Assembly: GCF_036322585.1 (NCBI RefSeq)
Contig: NZ_AP024600.1
Coordinates: 682,001 to 746,000 of the forward strand
Direction of reading: 5' to 3'
DNA: 64,000 nt
DNA from: Luteolibacter sp. LG18
GTDB lineage: Bacteria; Verrucomicrobiota; Verrucomicrobiia; Verrucomicrobiales; Akkermansiaceae
The translations under genes were made by a program, and so were the position numbers. Every line of letters starts with the position of its first letter. The first letter of the stretch is position 1. The notes under the pieces are model-generated. The model did not search any database. It was given only the letters and a program-made list of their open reading frames with translations, and was not told where the DNA came from. Shown here in pieces: positions 9,093 to 17,600 of this stretch.

Positions 9093-9136
9093 GATTCTCT
9101 CTCTCCTTCCCCTAGGGTAGCGAGAGAGAGAGAATC
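9093..9136 (+). repeat. Palindromic repeat copy B
   Basis: A 44-base near-palindrome with centre CCTTCCCCTAGGGTAGCG, one base longer in the middle than copies A and C. It is followed after about 40 bases by the conserved CTTCCAGTCTTCCGTCT tail. Confidence 0.85.
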
Positions 9137-9285
9137 CTTCTTCCTGTCCCTGCCATACCCGTCCTCGTTTTCATCCTCTTCTCTTCCTTCTTGCGTCTTC
9201 CAGTCTTCCGTCTTCACCCCAGCCTCCGCCCCCCGGAAGAGCGTCCCCGCCGAAAGCCCTGACTCCTTTCGCGCCCGGTTTGTCC

Positions 9286-9328
9286 ATTCTCTCTCTCTCC
9301 TTCCCCTAGGTAGCGAGAGAGAGAGAAT
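9286..9328 (+). repeat. Palindromic repeat copy C
   Basis: A 43-base near-palindrome with centre CCTTCCCCTAGGTAGCG. It is followed almost directly by the CTTCCAGTCTTCCGTCT tail, which ends at the stop codon of the convergent lipoprotein gene. Confidence 0.85.
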
Positions 9329-9368
9329 CCCTCCTCTTCCTTCTCGCGTCTTCCAGTCTTCCGTCTCC

Positions 9369-9851
9369 TCACCACCCGACCACCGGCACGCGCTTGGCCA
9401 AGCCGCCTTGGGCGCCGCCGAGCACGAGACAGTAGGTGGCGGTGCGGCCATCGGGGGCGGTGAGGGAGAAGGGCTCGGTGGTGAGTTCCGGGTCCTCGTT
9501 TCCGGAATCGTAGGTGGCGAGCTGCCTGCCCATGACGGTGACGGTGCCGGGGTAGTCGAAGGATTCGCGTTTCACCGGGCGGGAGGTGCCGACGATATCA
9601 AGGGTGTCGGTGCCGTGCTTGTAACGGGCGATGTAGCTGCCGTCCTTCATGACGGTGTAGCGGGGTGCGCCCCAGGCGGAAGCGCGGAGAATGGGCACGC
9701 GAATGCCGGAGGTATCGGGCGCGGGCGGCTCGTTGTCGGCGCGGATGCCGGAGGTGAAACGCTGGGCGACCTCATCGGCCTCGGCGGGCACGGTGGGGGC
9801 GCAGTGGCTGAGGAAAAGCGGCAGGACGGCGAGCGGAAGCAGTCGTTTCAT
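9369..9851 (-). CDS. Putative lipoprotein, family not recognised
   Basis: A 160-residue protein starting at the internal ATG (9851) that opens a signal peptide; LSHC gives a lipobox with Cys17. The mature part contains TSGIR twice (about residues 33 and 47) and beta-rich segments (YTVMKDGSYIARYKHGTDTLDIV, given here only as an approximate region; TATYCLVLGG). It ends at the boundary of the repeat cluster and is divergent from the GspF-like gene. No function can be assigned. Confidence 0.55.
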   Translation of the reverse strand: MKRLLPLAVLPLFLSHCAPTVPAEADEVAQRFTSGIRADNEPPAPDTSGIRVPILRASAWGAPRYTVMKDGSYIARYKHGTDTLDIVGTSRPVKRESFDYPGTVTVMGRQLATYDSGNEDPELTTEPFSLTAPDGRTATYCLVLGGAQGGLAKRVPVVGW

Positions 9852-9948
9852 CGGGGAGGTTCCCCTATCTAACCGATTTCGGCGCGGAAACAACCGCGGG
9901 GCTGTGAATCGACTTGGCAGGAGCCGATGTCATGACAAAGTAAATTCC

Positions 9949-10941
9949 ATGACCCTGAGTGCCGCGCGGAAACACGTGTTCTACATCGAACTTTCGAAGC
10001 TGCTCGCGGCGGGCTTCGACATCCGCAAGGCGGCGGCCACGATGTCGGCCAGCGGGGTGCCGGAGGACGAACGGGCGCTGCTCGAGCGGATGGAGAAAGG
10101 GCTGGCCGAGGGTCGCTCGATCACGGACGCGCTGACCGGAGACGCCGCGGGCATCAGCGGGCTGGAGCGCGGCATCATCGGGGCCGGGGAACGCTCGGGG
10201 CGGATGGCTCCGGCGTTCCAGCATCTGGCGGACTATTTCGGCATGGTCGCCTCGGTGCGGCGGACGGTGGTGCGCGGGATGATCTATCCGCTGGTGGTGC
10301 TGCACCTCGGGATCCTGGTGGGCACGGCGGCGGGGCCGCTGGTGCGCGGGGAAACTCCGGCCTCTATCCTGCTACCGCTGGTCCTGACGCTGCTGGGGTT
10401 CTATCTGGGAGCGTTCCTGCTGTTCCTGGCTGGAAAGGCGGTGCTGAAGGCGGCGGAGACGAATGCCTCGCTCGACGGGCTGGTGAACCGTCTGCCCTGG
10501 GTGGGGAAAGCGCGGCGGAACCTGGCGATGGCACGGTTCACGAAGGTCTACCACACCTGTCTGCTGGCCGGGCTGGGCATGCAGGAAACAGCGTCGACGG
10601 CAGCGGCGGCCTCACACGGCGGGCAGATCCGCGAAGCCGGGATGAAAGTGGCGGAGGCGGCCACACGGGGCGGCCCGCTGGGGCCGGAGTTCCTGCGCGG
10701 GGAGGTGTTTCCGAAGGCGTTCGCGCGGTCCTACGCCACGGCGGAAGAGGCCGGTTCGCTGGACAAGGATCTGGCGCGGTGGGCAGAAGTCTTCCAAGGT
10801 GAGGCCGAGCAAGCGACCACGGCGCTGGGCGCGGCGATCCCGAAAGTGCTCTACGCCTGCATCGTGGTGTTCGTGGGCTGGAAGATCGTCAGCTTCTACG
10901 GCGGCTATCTGAGCGGGCTGGAAAGCATCGGCACGGACTGA
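9949..10941 (+). CDS. GspF/PilC-like type II secretion or pilus inner-membrane protein
   Basis: A 330-residue protein. The N-terminal part (FYIELSKLLAAGFDIRKAA, ALLERMEKGLAEGRSITDAL) matches the first T2SSF cytoplasmic helical repeat, with IIGAGERSGRM at its end. Two adjacent hydrophobic segments follow (about residues 108-160). A second helical repeat (ARFTKVYHTCLLAGLGMQ; SYATAEEAGSLDK) precedes a final transmembrane helix (CIVVFVGWKIVSFYGGYL). This is the arrangement of GspF/PilC, which organise the inner-membrane platform. At 330 residues it is shorter than classical GspF (about 400). No ATPase, secretin or pseudopilin gene is adjacent; an orphan pseudopilin lies at 45704. Confidence 0.8.
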   Translation: MTLSAARKHVFYIELSKLLAAGFDIRKAAATMSASGVPEDERALLERMEKGLAEGRSITDALTGDAAGISGLERGIIGAGERSGRMAPAFQHLADYFGMVASVRRTVVRGMIYPLVVLHLGILVGTAAGPLVRGETPASILLPLVLTLLGFYLGAFLLFLAGKAVLKAAETNASLDGLVNRLPWVGKARRNLAMARFTKVYHTCLLAGLGMQETASTAAAASHGGQIREAGMKVAEAATRGGPLGPEFLRGEVFPKAFARSYATAEEAGSLDKDLARWAEVFQGEAEQATTALGAAIPKVLYACIVVFVGWKIVSFYGGYLSGLESIGTD

Positions 10942-10975
10942 AATTGTTTGCAATAAATGCGAGAGCGAGGCGTAT

Positions 10976-10982
10976 AGGAGGG
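10976..10982 (+). promoter_or_regulatory. Strong Shine-Dalgarno site for the DUF1080 gene
   Basis: AGGAGGG lies 3 bases before the ATG at 10986 and fixes that start over an upstream in-frame ATG at 10944. Confidence 0.6.
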
Positions 10983-10985
10983 ATC

Positions 10986-11630
10986 ATGCGTTTCCGATAC
11001 TTGCTCGCATTGCTGCTGCCCTTTTCCGCGATGGCGGAGGAGATCGTGCTTTTCAATGGCAAAGACCTGACCGGCTGGACCAAGTCCAACGGCAAGCCGT
11101 TGGAAGAAGGCTGGAAGGTCGAGGACGGGGTGCTGCACCGCGTGAGCGGCGGCGGCGACCTGCTGACCGAAAAGGAATACGGCGACTTCGAACTGACCTG
11201 GGAGTGGAAGATCTCGGAGGCCGGAAACAGCGGCATCAAGTATCGTGTGCAGAGCTATCCCGGCAAGGGCATGCTCGGCTTCGAATACCAGATGCTGGAT
11301 GACGTGAAGCATCCGGACGCGAAGAACGGCGCGATCCACCAGACCGGTGCGCTGTATGAATTTTATCCCCCGGCGGCGGACAAGAAGCTGAATCCCGCGG
11401 GGCAGTGGAACACCTCGAAGATCGTGCTGCGCGGGACCCACGTGGAGCATTGGCTCAACGGCTCCAAGGTGGTGGACGGGGAGCTGGCCGGGGACGTCTT
11501 CAAGGCGGCTCTGGCGAAGAGCAAGTTCAAGGCCCTGACCAGCTTCGGAGCCAATCCGAAGGGCAAGATCATGCTCCAGGACCACGGCAATGAAGTGTGG
11601 TTCAAGCAGATCGTGCTGAAGACGCTGTAA
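10986..11630 (+). CDS. DUF1080 (3-keto-disaccharide hydrolase / LamG-like) secreted protein
   Basis: A 214-residue protein with a short signal peptide ending at AMAEE. The sequence then follows the DUF1080 pattern: IVLFNGKDLTGWT, GWKVEDGVLHRV, YGDFELTWEWKI, NSGIKYR, GFEYQMLDD, GALYEFYPP, WNTSKIVLRGTHVEHWLNG and GKIMLQDHG. The family is a concanavalin-like jelly roll, very numerous in Verrucomicrobiota and Planctomycetota, and some members act on 3-keto-glycosides. This one is a single domain of the usual length. It is convergent with rapA across a hairpin-rich spacer. Confidence 0.9.
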   Translation: MRFRYLLALLLPFSAMAEEIVLFNGKDLTGWTKSNGKPLEEGWKVEDGVLHRVSGGGDLLTEKEYGDFELTWEWKISEAGNSGIKYRVQSYPGKGMLGFEYQMLDDVKHPDAKNGAIHQTGALYEFYPPAADKKLNPAGQWNTSKIVLRGTHVEHWLNGSKVVDGELAGDVFKAALAKSKFKALTSFGANPKGKIMLQDHGNEVWFKQIVLKTL

Positions 11631-11631
11631 G

Positions 11632-11773
11632 CGCGAGGCTTGGCTTCGCGTGCTGAAGGAAGAGCCCACATGGCACGGGAGCATAAGACTTATAGGACCT
11701 ATGGAGGAAGAGCGCCTGGCTCACGCTCTTCCTGGCGGCGCGCCGCTCCCGCTCACAAGCAGGAATGCTTGTG
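11632..11773. repeat. Multi-hairpin spacer between convergent genes
   Basis: Four inverted repeats fill the 143 bases between the DUF1080 and rapA stops. CGCGA/TCGCG is at 11632-11650. AGGAAGAGCG/CGCTCTTCCT (10-bp stem, 9-base loop) is at 11705-11733. A perfect 12-base palindrome GCGGCGCGCCGC is at 11735-11746. CACAAGCA/TGCTTGTG (8-bp stem, GGAA loop) is at 11754-11773 and touches the rapA stop codon. They may act as a bidirectional terminator, but no T-run is present on either strand. A dispersed palindromic element is the alternative. Confidence 0.6.
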
Positions 11774-14536
11774 CTACTCTGGATCCTTTTCCTTCTTCGG
11801 CACGGCGGGGGCCTTCCAGATGAGGCGGACGGCGTCGATGCGCGGACGGGCGGAGGAGATGGCCTTGGCCAGTTCGGCCTTCCGGGACTCCAGGGCGGCG
11901 ATTTCCTCGGGGCGGACGTGATCGTTCACGCCCGCGAGGTCCTTGAGGCGGGAGATTTCCGTGGAGAGCTCCAGGAACATGGTTTCCTGAGCGGCGCGGA
12001 TGATCGGCTGGCTCTGCTCGATGGCGATCTCGCGGATCTTCGTGAGCATGGCGGGCAGCACCTTGCGCTTCACCGACTCGTTCTTGAGCAGGCCCTTCGA
12101 CTCGCTGCGGCGGAGCTTGGCGGCGGCCACGGTGGCGTCATCGGTGAGAATGTTGCCGAGGTGGTCGACGAGGATGCGGACGGGTGTCTGCGGCAGGAAG
12201 CGTTCGACGTGGAGTTTCGCGGGAGCGATGGACTCGATGACGACCCAGGCTTCGAGCAGCATGCGCTTTTCGCCGCCGGTTTCCCAGAGGGCGAAGCAGG
12301 CATTGCCATCGCCGGTGCCGAGCATGAGGTCGAGCGCGCCGCGGACCATCGGGTGGTCCCAGGTCATGAAGGCCTCGTGTTCGTGCTCCAGCGCGCGACG
12401 GCGGTCGAAGGTGATGGTGATGCCCTCGTCCGGGAGCGCGGGGAAGGCATCGGACTTGAGGTTGCCGGGCTTCAGGAAATAGCGGCGCGGATCAAGCTCC
12501 TCGATCTCCACCCCGCTGTGTTCGAACAGGCGGATGACGAAGTCCTCGAACTCCGGGTCCTGGTCCCAACCCTGGATGCCTTCCACAAGGGCGGCGGACT
12601 TCGCGGGGCGGTGCGAGCTGCGCTCCAACAGGCGGTCCTGGCCGCGGGCGAGACGCTCGGTGACCTCGGCGCGGACCTCGGCGGTGCGGGCGAGGAGCTT
12701 CTTCACCGCGGCGGGCTTGCCGCCATCGAGCGCCTTGTCGAGTTCACCCTGGACCTCGCGCTGGATCTCGGGACCACCGGCCACGCTGTGCCGGAAGGCA
12801 TCGAGGCCTTCATCGAGCCAGCGGACGAGCGCCTCCTCCATGCCCGCGATGTACGGAACGTGGATGCGGATGGTGCCCTTCTGGCCGATGCGGTCGAGGC
12901 GGCCGATGCGCTGTTCCAGCACGTCGATGTCCTCGGGCACATCGAAGAGCACGAGGTGGCGGGCGAATTGGAAATTGCGGCCTTCGCTGCCGATCTCGGA
13001 GCACACCAGGATGCGCGCGCCCTCCGGCTCGGCGAAGTAGGCGGCATTGCGGTCGCGCTGGATCAGGGTCAGCTCCTCGTGGAAGAGCGCGCCCTTCACG
13101 CCGGATTGCTCCTGGATGGCGTCTAGCACGGCGGTGGCGAGGTCGGAGGTATTCGCGATGATGAGCACCTTTTCGTCGCCGAGATCCTTGAGCAGCTTGC
13201 AGATCCAGGCGATGGCGGCGGTGAAGCCCTCCTTGCCCTTCAGCTTCGCCAGGTTCGGCTCGCGCCCGGGGAAACCGCCGAGGTGAGCGCGGGTATTGCG
13301 GAACATCACGCGGCCCATGCCGAAGCCATCGAGCAGGTCGGACACGAGCTTCTCCTTCGCGCCTGCCGCGCCGTCCTTGTAGCGGGCGAGCGATTGTTCA
13401 AGGCGCTTGCGGCCGGCGACGAGCGGATCGAGCGCGGTGCCGATGTCGTCACCGGCGTCGATGCGCTCGACCAGATCGGCGACTTCCTCGTAGTGCTGCG
13501 ATTCCTGCTCGAAGCGCTCCAGGTCCGAGTAACGCTCGGGATCGAGAAGCTGGAGGCGGGCGAAGTGGCCTTCCGGTCCGAGCTGCTGCGGGGTCGCGGT
13601 GAGGAGCAGCAGACCCTCGGTTTCCGCGGCGAGCGAGCGCACCATTTCGTAGGCGGCACCGGGTTCCTCCGGCGACCATTCGAGGTGGTGGGCCTCATCG
13701 ACGACGAGCACGTCCCAACCGGCATCACGGGCCTGCTCGGCACGGCGTTCGTCATTCGCGAGGAAGTCGATGGACGCGAGCGCCCACTGGCTGTCGAGGA
13801 ACGGGTTGCCCTCCGGATCACCTTCCTCGATCGCCTCGCAGCGGCTTTCATCGAAGATCTCGAAGGTGAGCTGGAAGCGGCGGTGGAGCTCCACGAACCA
13901 CTGGTGGACCAGCGGCTCCGGCAACAGGACCAGCACGCGCGCGGCGCGGCCGGTGAGGATCAGGCGGTGAAGGATCAGGCAGGCCTCGATGGTCTTGCCG
14001 AGGCCGACCTCGTCCGCGAGCAGGACGCGCGGCACCGGCCGGTTCGCCACCTCATCGGCGATGAAAAGCTGGTGCGGAATGAGGTCCATGCGCGCGCCAA
14101 CGAGCCCGCGCACCGGCGAGCGGCGCATGGCGGCACGGCGGCGCAGGGCTTCGCCGCGGAGATCGAAGGCGGCGACGTCATCGAGCTTGCCGCCGAAGAG
14201 GCGTTCTTCCGGCTTGCTGAAGCTGATGGAGTCGCAGAGTTCGGCTTCCGGCACGTCCCCGGCCTCGGTCTCGTGGATGCGGAGGCCGTCTTCCTCGCGC
14301 ACGCGCTCGACGGTCATCTCCTCGCCGGTGTGGGTCTTGATGCGGTCGCCCGGCAGGAAGCGGACACGGCGCAGCGGCGCGGAATCGAGGGCATAGCACC
14401 GCTGTTCACCCGCGGCGGGGAACACGATCTCCACCCGGCCATCGGCACCGCTGAGGATGATTCCGAGGCCCAGCTCGGGCTCACTGTCACTGACCCAGCG
14501 CTGTCCGCGCACCCATGCGTTCTCTACGGCTACCAT
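11774..14536 (-). CDS. rapA: RNA polymerase-associated SNF2-family ATPase RapA
   Basis: A 920-residue protein close in length to RapA/HepA (about 968). The N-terminus GQRWVSDSEPELGLG matches the RapA Tudor-like entry sequence, followed by GDRIKTHTGEEMTV. Walker A is DEVGLGKT (175-182) and the DEAH box is at 280-283 (VVDEAHHLEWS). The helicase C-terminal lobe has EIGSEGRNFQFARHLVLFD and EQRIGRLDRIGQKG, with the arginine-finger region. The C-terminal half is the RapA-specific region (PMVRGALDLMLGT). RapA recycles RNA polymerase from post-termination complexes using ATP. It is divergently transcribed from the transglutaminase/TPR gene. Confidence 0.9.
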   Translation of the reverse strand: MVAVENAWVRGQRWVSDSEPELGLGIILSGADGRVEIVFPAAGEQRCYALDSAPLRRVRFLPGDRIKTHTGEEMTVERVREEDGLRIHETEAGDVPEAELCDSISFSKPEERLFGGKLDDVAAFDLRGEALRRRAAMRRSPVRGLVGARMDLIPHQLFIADEVANRPVPRVLLADEVGLGKTIEACLILHRLILTGRAARVLVLLPEPLVHQWFVELHRRFQLTFEIFDESRCEAIEEGDPEGNPFLDSQWALASIDFLANDERRAEQARDAGWDVLVVDEAHHLEWSPEEPGAAYEMVRSLAAETEGLLLLTATPQQLGPEGHFARLQLLDPERYSDLERFEQESQHYEEVADLVERIDAGDDIGTALDPLVAGRKRLEQSLARYKDGAAGAKEKLVSDLLDGFGMGRVMFRNTRAHLGGFPGREPNLAKLKGKEGFTAAIAWICKLLKDLGDEKVLIIANTSDLATAVLDAIQEQSGVKGALFHEELTLIQRDRNAAYFAEPEGARILVCSEIGSEGRNFQFARHLVLFDVPEDIDVLEQRIGRLDRIGQKGTIRIHVPYIAGMEEALVRWLDEGLDAFRHSVAGGPEIQREVQGELDKALDGGKPAAVKKLLARTAEVRAEVTERLARGQDRLLERSSHRPAKSAALVEGIQGWDQDPEFEDFVIRLFEHSGVEIEELDPRRYFLKPGNLKSDAFPALPDEGITITFDRRRALEHEHEAFMTWDHPMVRGALDLMLGTGDGNACFALWETGGEKRMLLEAWVVIESIAPAKLHVERFLPQTPVRILVDHLGNILTDDATVAAAKLRRSESKGLLKNESVKRKVLPAMLTKIREIAIEQSQPIIRAAQETMFLELSTEISRLKDLAGVNDHVRPEEIAALESRKAELAKAISSARPRIDAVRLIWKAPAVPKKEKDPE

Positions 14537-14668
14537 GCGAATTTCGGGGCGCGCAACCTAGTCCCCCCACCCGCCACCGCAAGCGTGGTTTTCTGAAATC
14601 CGCGATTCCGTGGGCAAAGGGCTGCGGCTTGCTCCCGTGGCGGTTTTCTGTCGGGATATGCCAAGCAG

Positions 14669-17600
14669 ATGAGATTGGTTCGTTTCCCCTTCCCCACCAG
14701 GCGCCTGTGGCTGGCCGGCATGGCCATCCTCGGATCGATCGGCTTATCCCGGGCCGAGGTTTCCCAAACGCCGCCACCGGAGTATGAGGAATCGCTGGCA
14801 CCGCTGCTGACGCCCTTCGAAGAGATCACGAAGGCGAAGGACCCGTTCGCGGGCAAGGACGAGGGCGGGACGGTCCGGCTTTCCGAAAGCGCGACGCGGG
14901 TCCATGAGGATGGCAGCTACCTGCGGGCCCAGCACACGGTGATCCGCCCCTACACGGAGCAGGGCGCGAAGGAATCGTCCACCCGCCGGTTCCGGTTCCA
15001 GGCCCACCTCGAAACCGTGCACGTGGTGAAGGCCCGCACGGTGCTGGCGGACGGCACGGAAAAGGTCCTCGGTCCGAACGCGGCGTTCATTCAGAAAGGT
15101 GACCAGGGCAGCGACAGCATCTATGACGATGGCCAGGACCTGGTGCTGATTTTCCCCGATGTGAAGCCCGGCGTGCAGTGCGAGGCGATCGTGGTGTTCG
15201 AGCGGAAAGTGCCGACGGTGGCGGGCGGTTACAGCGAGTTCATGGATTGGACGGCCGGTTGGCCGATCGCTCTGAAACGGCGGGTGATCGATCTACCGGC
15301 CGCGTGGGAGTCCCGGGTGAAGGTCGAGACGGTGGGCAAGCGTCCGGTCGCGGCGACTGAAGCCGCGCCAATACCCGGACGATGGCGGCGGGTGTGGCAG
15401 CGGGAGAACATCGAAAGCACGCCCGACGAGCCCGAGGAAGCGCCGCCCCAACAGGTCGGACCGGGCACCTGGCTGACCACCTTCGGCTCCTGGGACGAAC
15501 TGGCGGCGTGGTACGGTGGCCTGCTCGCGGAGCGGTCCGAGCTGGGTGACACGCTCAAGGCCAAGGTCGAAGAATGGACGAAGGAGGCGAAATCGCCGCG
15601 GGAAATCCTCGATGTGCTCCACGACCACGTGGCCAACGACGTGCGCTACGAAGGACTCGAGTTCGGCATTTCCGGACTCCAGCCGTATGCCTGCGAAACG
15701 GTGTGGAAGAACCAGTATGGTGATTGCAAGGACAAGGCGAACCTGCTGGTGGCGATGCTGCGCCACAAGGGCGTGGCCGCGAAGGTGGTGCTCGTGAACA
15801 CCGAGCACGCGGGCCTGGTGGCACGCCACATCCCGGACTACCGGCATTTCAACCACGCCATCGCGGTGGCGGAACTGCCGGATGGCAAGGGTGGCGTCAC
15901 GCGGGTGTTCTGCGATGCCACCATCACCAAGGGACGGCCCGGCCTGCTCTCACCGGGAGATGCGGACCGCGACGTGCTGGCGATCCACGGCAACAAGGCG
16001 GAGTGGCTGCGGACCCCGTCCGCGCGCTCGGGCGAAAGTCATTACACGCTGGATCTGGAAATGACCCAAGAGGGGCGGATCTCCGGCTGGATGACGGTGA
16101 AGGCCACCGGCTTCAACAGCGTGCAGATGGCGCGGGCGTTCGCGGGCGTGGACCGGGACACCGCCCGCCAGAAGCTGCACTCGTATGCCTCCAGCTTCTT
16201 CCCCGGAGCGGAGGTGATGGACTTCGTGCTGCCCGCGGAGAAACGGGAGGTGGAGGAGGCCGAGCTGAAGATCTACCTGACCACCCCGCCGCGCCAGATG
16301 GATAACGCGGGCCGCCTGAGCCTGCCGTTTCCGTGGGCCCGCTGGTTCTTCGGCGACTTCGGCGAGGGCAAGGACCGGCGCACGTCGTTCTTCCAAGCGA
16401 TCGAACGCTTCCGGGTGACGGCCAAGATCCAGTTGCCGGAGGGATGGCAACCGGAGTCCCTGCCAAGCCCGCTGAAACTGGACACGCCACCGTTCCAAGC
16501 GTCCTCCCAATGGACGCACGCGGCAAACCGATGCGAGGCCACACTGGATCTCGACTACCGCGAGGCGGTGATCCCCGCCGACAAGGTGGCGGCTCCGGCC
16601 CAGGCCAACCGCGCGATGCTGGCGTGGCTGCAAACGCCGCTGGCCTTGAAGAAAGGCTCCGGCGCGGTCCAGGGCGGGGCCCCGAAGGCGCAGGTGGCGA
16701 TGCCCCTGATGCCCACCGGCAAGGGCCAGATGAGCCTGGTGAACCGTTGGTTCCCGAGCACGGGCGATGCCTCGAAGCGCCAGGCCGCGCTCGAACAGGT
16801 GATCCGCTACTTCCCGAACGATCCGGAGACGGTGTTCTACGCCCGCACGGAGCTGGCCTGCCAGAAGTTCGATGCAAAGCAGTATGATGCCGCGCTCACC
16901 GCGCTGCGGGAACTGGTGGAGCGCAAGCCCGATGGCGTGAGCGCCGAATACTGGGGCTTCGCCCGCTATTTCGAAGGACTGACACTCCATGAGCTGAACA
17001 AGGATGAAGAAGCGCTGGCGGTGATGAAGGAGGTGGCCGCGAACGGCGAGATCAGCGACTACCGCCGGAACTGGTCGGCCCGGTTCGCAGGCGAGTGGCT
17101 GGCCAAACGCAACCCGGTGCCCGCGGAAGCGGTGACCCTGCTGAAACAGGCCGCCGCGGAGGAGGAGTGCCGCGCCTTCGCGCTGTCACAGCTCGTGCCC
17201 GCGATGGCCGCAGCCGGCCAAGGGGATGCGCTGGTGAGCGCCCTCGCCGATGGCAGCTTGTTCGAAGGCGAGGAGGACGGAGGCACCGCGGTGATCGAGG
17301 AGATCACCCGCGTGGCGAAAGCCGGCGACAAGGCGGCGATGGCGTCCCTGCTGCCGTGGCTGCAGAAGGCCCGCGATGCCGCCGGAACCGGGCCGACGGC
17401 CAAGCCGCTCGCGGCGGCCTGCGCCACCCTGGAAAGCTGGTCCACGCGCGGCGACACCTATGCCAAGCTGCGGAGCGAGGTGCTGGCGATCCTCGAACGG
17501 AAGCGCCCGGATGATTTCAAGAACACCTCGATCGACACCTGCGACAGCGTCGAGAAGGCGTTGGCGAAGATGGAGGAACTCGGCAAGAAGGACAGCCACG

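Larger units (their letters stand above)
8666..9368. repeat. Gene-free cluster of three (CT)n-CCTAGG-(GA)n palindromes with shared flanks
   Basis: This 700-base gap holds no credible gene. It contains three copies of a 43-44 bp near-palindrome with CT-repeat and GA-repeat arms around a CCTAGG centre: 8709-8751 (inverted), 9093-9136 and 9286-9328 (same orientation). Each is flanked on one side by a conserved tail containing GTCTTCCAGTCTTCCGTCT, at 8664-8704 (reverse complement), 9176-9214 and 9332-9368. Copies 2 and 3 also share an upstream segment starting AGCCTCCGCCCCC (9025 and 9221), so they look like a tandem duplication of a unit of about 150-190 bp. A fourth hairpin, GATAGAGAG/CTCTCTATC, is at 8932-8959, and there is a (GGAA)n run near 8856-8876. 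Confidence 0.85.

Noticed and set aside
8664..9368. CRISPR array
   Set aside because: Copies are few, differ in orientation, are palindromic low-complexity sequences, have unequal spacing and no cas genes.
9006..9872. 288-codon plus-strand frame through the repeat cluster
   Set aside because: Its translation is serine/arginine low complexity from the repeats, and it runs antisense into the lipoprotein gene.
11765..14596. Long plus-strand open frames (453 and 437 codons) opposite rapA
   Set aside because: They are antisense to a clear RapA gene, have biased composition and no motifs; long antisense frames are expected at this GC content.
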